Shown: positions 58,697 through 64,000 of the stretch, piece by piece
How positions within the stretch are numbered: position 1 is the stretch's first letter
Layout of the letters: the number at the start of each line of letters is the position of its first letter
Source: Cryptomeria japonica
Lineage: Eukaryota > Streptophyta > Pinopsida > Cupressales > Cupressaceae
Direction of reading: 5' to 3'
Length of the DNA stretch: 64,000 nucleotides
NCBI RefSeq assembly: GCF_030272615.1
Contig: NC_081406.1
Location: 231,808,396-231,872,395 of the forward strand
Position numbers and translations under genes: made by a program
Notes under the pieces: model-generated
Database searches by the model: none
What the model was told of the DNA's origin: nothing
The model's input: the letters and a program-made list of their open reading frames with translations, nothing else

Positions 58697-61600
58697 ATGG
58701 GGAACAAGAAGAGAAGGAAAAATAAGACTTCAAGGAATTATTCTCCTGAAATGGAAGAAAGATATCGAGAACAAAGAAGACAACGATATCATGATGCAAG
58801 TATGTATTTTTAATTTTAATTCTATTTAATTTTATATGTATTACGTACCAAAAATAGTGTTTATTTGTTAGTATTAATTAGTTCAATATTTTTTATCTAA
58901 TATTTTTAATGAAAATTAATTTAAAAAATCTTAATTAAATTAATTAGAAATAATAGGATTAAAAATAATCTCGTTTTAATTGGAAAGCATAATTAATTTG
59001 AGATAATATGTGTATTTGCAAATTTCAAATTCCATCAACTTGCTTGTTGTGTAATTGCATTTTTCTCCTATATAATTAAGTCCATTTATAATAGATAAGA
59101 CCTATTAAGTCATAAAATTAATAAGACCTATTATGTCCTAATTTAGGTTCTAAATTATATATATTGAATATTTAAGACATGTACTTAATTTCATGTGATA
59201 GGTCCTTTAATATCACATAATATATCTATCTTAAGGGGAGTTAAGTATATTAATGTGAAATGTTTCTGCATATGTGGTCATATTGATTTTTCAATAATGT
59301 CTCATTTCAACAATCTTGATACTACACTAGAAAAAGCTCAATTGTTATCAATTGTACTTACTCATAAAGACTTAATAGATCCAATGAAATTGTTGGGTAT
59401 AGATACAACAAGTCAAAAGAGGAAAACTTCTCAGCTACAAAAACCTATTGTTGATAATGTTAAGAAAGTTTTGGTGAACATTGGTAAAAAGTCTTGAAAA
59501 CTAGATAAGACCATTTCAAGAAGAGTGATGTTGACATCTTTAGGAAATGAAAGATTGCCTCAAAAAAGACAAATCTCTTCACTGTCATCTGAGTTTGGTT
59601 TTAGTAGAAGGACAATATCTAAATATGTTAAAAGGAGAAAGATTTTGGATGATACTACCTCAGAAGGGAATTGGGAAATTATGTGTAGAGCTCCTCGTTC
59701 TAATAGAATTGAAGATGTTGTTAGGAACTTTGTGACAAGTTTTTGGAATGATAATACTCATCCTTCATCAAATAGTAGAGATGTTATCAAGCAAAGGATT
59801 GGTCCTGATTGTTATGATCTCCATGTAAAACATTGGATAGACACAACAAAACATGAATTGTATGTGTTGTTTACTAAAACAAACCCTCATATAAAGATTG
59901 GACAAACCATGTTTGAACGGTTAAGGCCATATTATGTGAAGTTAAACAAAGTTTTTGAAACTTGTTGTTGTTGTTATCACATCGAATTTGACTTGTACTA
60001 TCAGGTGTTTCAAAAGATTAGAGAAGATAGTGATGGTTATGAAAATGCTCCTCCTAAATGAACAAGTCAATTCATAGCATCCATCTTATGTGATAGATCA
60101 GATGATAATGCAACCGGTCAAATAAATTGCATAAGAGGAATTTGTGGAACATGCAGGGACTTGGCTAAATTGCCTTTGAGAGATGAAGATACTGACGCGA
60201 GGAAGATGGTAAATTGCAAGAGTTACAAGTACAAAAAATTTGAAACAAAATTTGGAAAGGAATCTACAAGGCTAGATTATGTAGAAGAGGAAATACCTAT
60301 TGGAACATTTATGGAAAAATTTTCGTAAGTTGGTAAAACCATACACATGCCATTATTTTTTTGCTAAGTGGCAAGCAGAACAATTTAAAAGATTAAGAGA
60401 CACTTTCCCACTTGGAACTATTCTATCTATAGTTGACTTCACAAAGAATTACTCTTTTGCACATCAAAAAGAGATTCAATCAGAGTATTACTTTTCAAAG
60501 CAAATCACTATTTTGGTGCATGTGTGTTATCGACATGCACAGATGAATTTGGATGGTGTTGATAGTACATTTGAAAATCGTGTCATTAAGAAAGAGTACC
60601 ACTTCTATATCAGTGATGATAAGGAGCATGACACACTTTTTGTACAACATTGCTTTAATAAGTTTTTTGAATATTTGAAAGATAGAGGCATAACAATAGT
60701 TAAACATTTTGTTTGGTCTAATGGATGTGCGACACAATTCAAATCTTTGAAGCCATTTTATGCACTATGTAGATATCATCAAAATGACAAAATACCACAT
60801 CTTTGGAGTTTTTTTGAGAGTGGTCATGGAAAGGGTGAACATGATGGTGTAGGAGCTTGTATCAAACATGCTCTAAGAAAGCATCAAATAAAGTACACAG
60901 GAGATCGTATAGAAGATGCACATGATGTTGTTGAATGGTGTGAGAAACACTTTGAGCAACCTAATTATCCTGGGGAATCATCATCAAGAACATACAGACC
61001 CATTCCATATAGAGTGTTTTGGGAGATAACCGGTACGTGTTCTCTTTTAGTGTTTTATTTAATTTTTTAATCTTTAAAAAAATACATGTTCCTAGTTGAA
61101 ATTTTTAAATTTAACAACTTGATCTACATGTACATTCTTGTACACATGTACATTTTGCAGATGTGGATAGAAAATCAATGCATGGATGCAAGAGCGTGGA
61201 GAGGACAAGATCTTTGCATTGTGTCATGAGTACAGATAATTGCCCATGGACATTATACACTAGGGATTATTCATGTTTTTGTTCTGAATGCATTTTCGAA
61301 AACTATGTTGATTGCAAGAACCAAGAGCTTGGATATGTTAGTGAATGGAAAATGGTGCCACTAGATGTTTCTGACACATATGAGGATTCAAATGAGGACG
61401 AAAACTTTGAAGACATTCCTTTGATTTCTGGTGATTATCATCATATTTCAGGATTGATTAAAAAATGTACATATGATGTACACATGTAAATATTTCCTTA
61501 AAAATGACATGTAACTTAGAATTTATTTAACTTGTGTCAAATTGCAGGAGATATTTTTGCAGTCATAGCAGAAGATGGAAATATAGAAGGTGTTAGCTAT

Positions 61601-62011
61601 TATTTATTGTGTTGCATAGAAGAGAGAAAGAAGTTATCAAAATCTGAGATGAGTGATGGAATGTCATTTCCCACAGGTTTGAGTTCTGATTTGAATATGT
61701 ACATGTACAAATCACTTATGTGGAAATTTTTAATTTCTCATGTTTCTTATATACATGTACATGCAGGCTCAGTTGTAGTGCAAGGGACATATTTCAAACA
61801 AGTTAAAATTGTTCAACATGGGATTCATTTCACTGAATACCAAATTGACAACAAGGTATATCAGTATGGTCACTTGGTCATTGCTATTGGCCTAATTCTT
61901 CAAACAGTTCCACATCGAGGGCGGTCTCAAAAGTGGAGACTAGATAGTGAAGATCATGACAAAATATTAAGTGTTATTGAAGAGCGTTCTGAACCACTTG
62001 ATGTGGTATGA
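58697..62011 (+). pseudogene. Spliced transposase-like gene, family not recognised
   Basis: Five exons by GT-AG sites and continuous phase: 58697-58799, 59202-61032, 61161-61430, 61548-61676 and 61767-62011. A basic N-terminus (MGNKKRRKNKTSRNYSPEME) is followed by a helix-turn-helix-like stretch (SSLSSEFGFSRRTISKYVKR). The core has W-Q-EQFKRL, LSIVDFTKNYSF, VWSNGCATQFKSL and ESGHGKGEHDGVGACIKHAL, which looks like an RNase H-fold DDE transposase (VDF and a W-S-D-G-type motif, here SNG). A Cys cluster, CFCSECIFENYVDCKNQE, follows, then a C-terminal domain with GDIFAVIAEDGNIEGVSYYL. In-frame TGAs at 59495-59497 and 60059-60061 and one extra T near 60320-60323 break it. Similar HGKGxxDGxG proteins occur in animal transposons as I recall, but I cannot name the superfamily. 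Confidence 0.7.
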
Positions 62012-62700
62012 ACTATATATATTTAGTAATCCAAAGTACACATGTGGTTCAACCCACATGAATTGAATTAATACTCAAGATAAATTCTAGATCTCTTAAC
62101 TTGTTTTGAAACTCAAGGAAAAATATTTTTTAAGTTTAAATACATGAAATTTTTAATTATATCAAATTAGGATGTATTCAATGCAATTCAAGTACATGTA
62201 CATGTTTAAATGCATGTTTAATTTGTATGTATAAGGTACTATATCTAATTCAAAATGCATGTAATTTGTAAGGACCACTAGTTAAAATAATTTAATTAAA
62301 AAATACATATTTAAATTAGAATGTAATATGTACATTTGTAAAATTGATATAATATGGAATTAGGACATGTGTAATTAGGACATGTACATGTTGTGAACTA
62401 TTTAACTACATTATCATACCTAGAAGTACATACCATGTGAACTATTCAATACATGACCTATTAAGTTTAGTTTGTTCATTTGATACATACTCTTTTGTTT
62501 GAACATGTTCTTTTAACTTTTAATGCATATCTACTGTATGTACATATGTGTTACATGTAGTTTAAATTTTTTAATTTCTAGAGAACATACATGCATTCTT
62601 GATCATATATATATATATATATATATAAAATCCAGTCCAGTCCATCGAACATAAAGTACATATATAATCTAACATGTATGTACATGTGCACATGGAATAT
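62012..62700. other. AT-rich spacer
   Basis: Between the transposase-like gene and the tandem repeats. It is rich in ACATGTACATGT words and contains a short (AT)n run near 62606-62628. No coding is seen. Confidence 0.6.
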
Positions 62701-62719
62701 ATAATCTAACACATGTACA

Positions 62720-63165
62720 TGTGCATGAAATATATAATCTCTAGTCTAAATTTCATATCACATGATGCAACAAATATATATAATCCGATCAAACACAATG
62801 GAGATATAAAGTATAATCTAGTCTAAACTTCATAAATGCATAAAATATACAATCTAATCAAACATGTAACTGAGGTACTTAAAGAATATAATATAGTCTA
62901 AACTTCATACATGATGCATGAAATATATATAATCCATATAAAACACAAACCAGGTATAAAGTATAATCTAGTCTAAACTGCATACATGCATGAAATATAT
63001 ATATAATCTGATCAAACACAAACAAGGTATAAAGTATATAATCTAGTCTAAACTCCATGTACATGCATGAAATATATATAATCTGATCAAACACAAACCA
63101 GGTATAAAGTATAATCTAGTCTAAACTTCATGTACGTGCATGAATATATATATAATATGAAAGTC
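62720..63165. repeat. ~70-bp tandem repeat, about six copies
   Basis: Units contain TATATAATCTGATCAAACAC, AGGTATAAAGTATAATCTAG and TCTAAACTTCATGTACATGC. The last three copies are nearly identical and the earlier ones more diverged. The minus-strand frame at 62879-63094 is produced by the repeat. Confidence 0.88.
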
Positions 63166-63208
63166 TATAAAAAGATAAATGTAAATGAGCAATAAAGTTT
63201 GGAGCAAA

Positions 63209-63574
63209 TCAACAGGGATCATGTCGGCTATGAACTGAGCGACCATTTGAGGGAGAGTCCTGCAAAAGTAGAATTTATTTAAATATTAAATATAATATAT
63301 CTATCTCTCTAGACGTGCATGTACATCAAATCCAAGTAGAGCTAAATAAAAATTTAAATATAAATTGTAATGTGCATGTATACATACATGTACATATATG
63401 TACCAAAAACCATAACTAACCTGTCCACTAATAGCATCTAAAGAATCTCTCCTACGCACACGCTCAGAGCTCAAGGAAGGAGTGACATGAGCTAACTATC
63501 AATTTAAGGATTAGTCCACGATCAATTTAAATGATCTACAAATTAAAACTTAGAACTAGATTATTTATTAAACA

Positions 63575-63649
<75 letters not shown>

Positions 63650-64000
63650 TTTATCCTACAAATTTACAACATGTATACATATCTTCTAAAATTTTAAATG
63701 CACATGTACATGTACATACCTGTGTATCACCTGGAGTAGGCTGTATAGTCTGATCTTGTCCTGTGATCATATCAACAACATCACTCGTGCCTGCATATCT
63801 CTCTCTAGCTGTACGTATCATTGAGGAGTGCAAGAGGCTAACTAGATGAGTGGGCATCATGGATGAAGTGTCTGACTATAGTAGCATGTCCATAAACCCA
63901 GTATGGCTCAAATCTCTCAGCTGTGAGTCCAAACCCTCATCTGTGATATGGATTTGTTTAGCTCGTATCTCCTCCTCAAATGAATCCAAACGGCCCTCAT
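63209..64000 (-). pseudogene. Partial spliced minus-strand gene, unknown product
   Basis: Three phase-0 pieces fit GT-AG junctions on the minus strand. One runs from beyond 64000 to 63720 (RLDSFEEEIRAKQIHITDEG, SQLRDLSHTGF, MMPTHLVSLLHSSMIRTARE, GQDQTIQPTPGDTQ). One is 63495-63421 (LAHVTPSLSSERVRRRDSLD to SGQ). The last is 63259-63209 (DSPSNGRSVHSRHDPC, stop). An in-frame TAG lies at 63878-63876. I do not recognise the family. It faces the transposase-like gene across the tandem repeats and may belong to the same mobile element. Its 5' end lies outside the window. Confidence 0.45.
63577..63646. repeat. (TA)n microsatellite
   Basis: About 35 uninterrupted TA units lie in the first putative intron of the minus-strand gene. 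Long TA runs are prone to length change and misassembly. Confidence 0.97.

Noticed and set aside
1-64000. tRNA, rRNA or organelle-derived segments
   Set aside because: I found no cloverleaf-like or rRNA-like sequence and no chloroplast or mitochondrial gene pieces. The only tRNA-related sequences are the retroelement primer-binding sites.

Overview
The window looks like nuclear DNA of a seed plant with a very large, repeat-filled genome, most likely a conifer. The grounds are one spliced plant-specific gene with kilobase introns, LTR retrotransposons nested several deep, plant-type Copia and Tat-lineage Gypsy polyproteins, a plant mobile domain ORF, and almost no other genes in 64 kb. All family names come from reading motifs by eye. 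No database search was possible.

Layout. 1-4 kb: a complete solo LTR (minus orientation, 5-bp target duplication) followed by a 700-bp pyrimidine-rich tract. 4.4-11.4 kb: the only host gene I trust, a four-coding-exon DUF936-family gene on the + strand with a probable leader intron and G-box-like promoter motifs. 11.4-17.5 kb: decayed intergenic DNA with a Gypsy gag remnant and a tandem repeat. 17.5-57.2 kb: a five-level nest of retroelements. An old minus-strand Copia is split by a minus-strand Tat-type Gypsy (18589-55257). That Gypsy is split by a plus-strand Copia (19892-39367). That Copia is split by a large non-autonomous LTR element (22728-35253), which itself carries a minus-oriented solo LTR (28379-30011). 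Target-site duplications are visible for four insertions: AAAAT/AATAT, ATTTT, AGGAG and GAAAA. 57.2-64 kb: a broken, intron-containing transposase-like gene of a family I cannot name, facing a second, partial, spliced minus-strand gene, with repeats between them.

Most unusual signal. The Tat element and the non-autonomous element share the same primer-binding site and polypurine tract. Both carry, just inside the primer-binding site and again 1-2.4 kb further in, arrays of a short motif (TAGCGCAT/TAGCGCGT) spaced at exactly 21 bp, two helical turns. A further, more eroded array lies in the opposite orientation in front of the antisense plant-mobile-domain ORF of the Tat element. Motif and spacer sequences have drifted while the 21-bp phase is kept, so this looks like an iteron-like phased array in the leaders of a mutually dependent pair of retroelements. 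I know of no description of it, and that needs a search to confirm.
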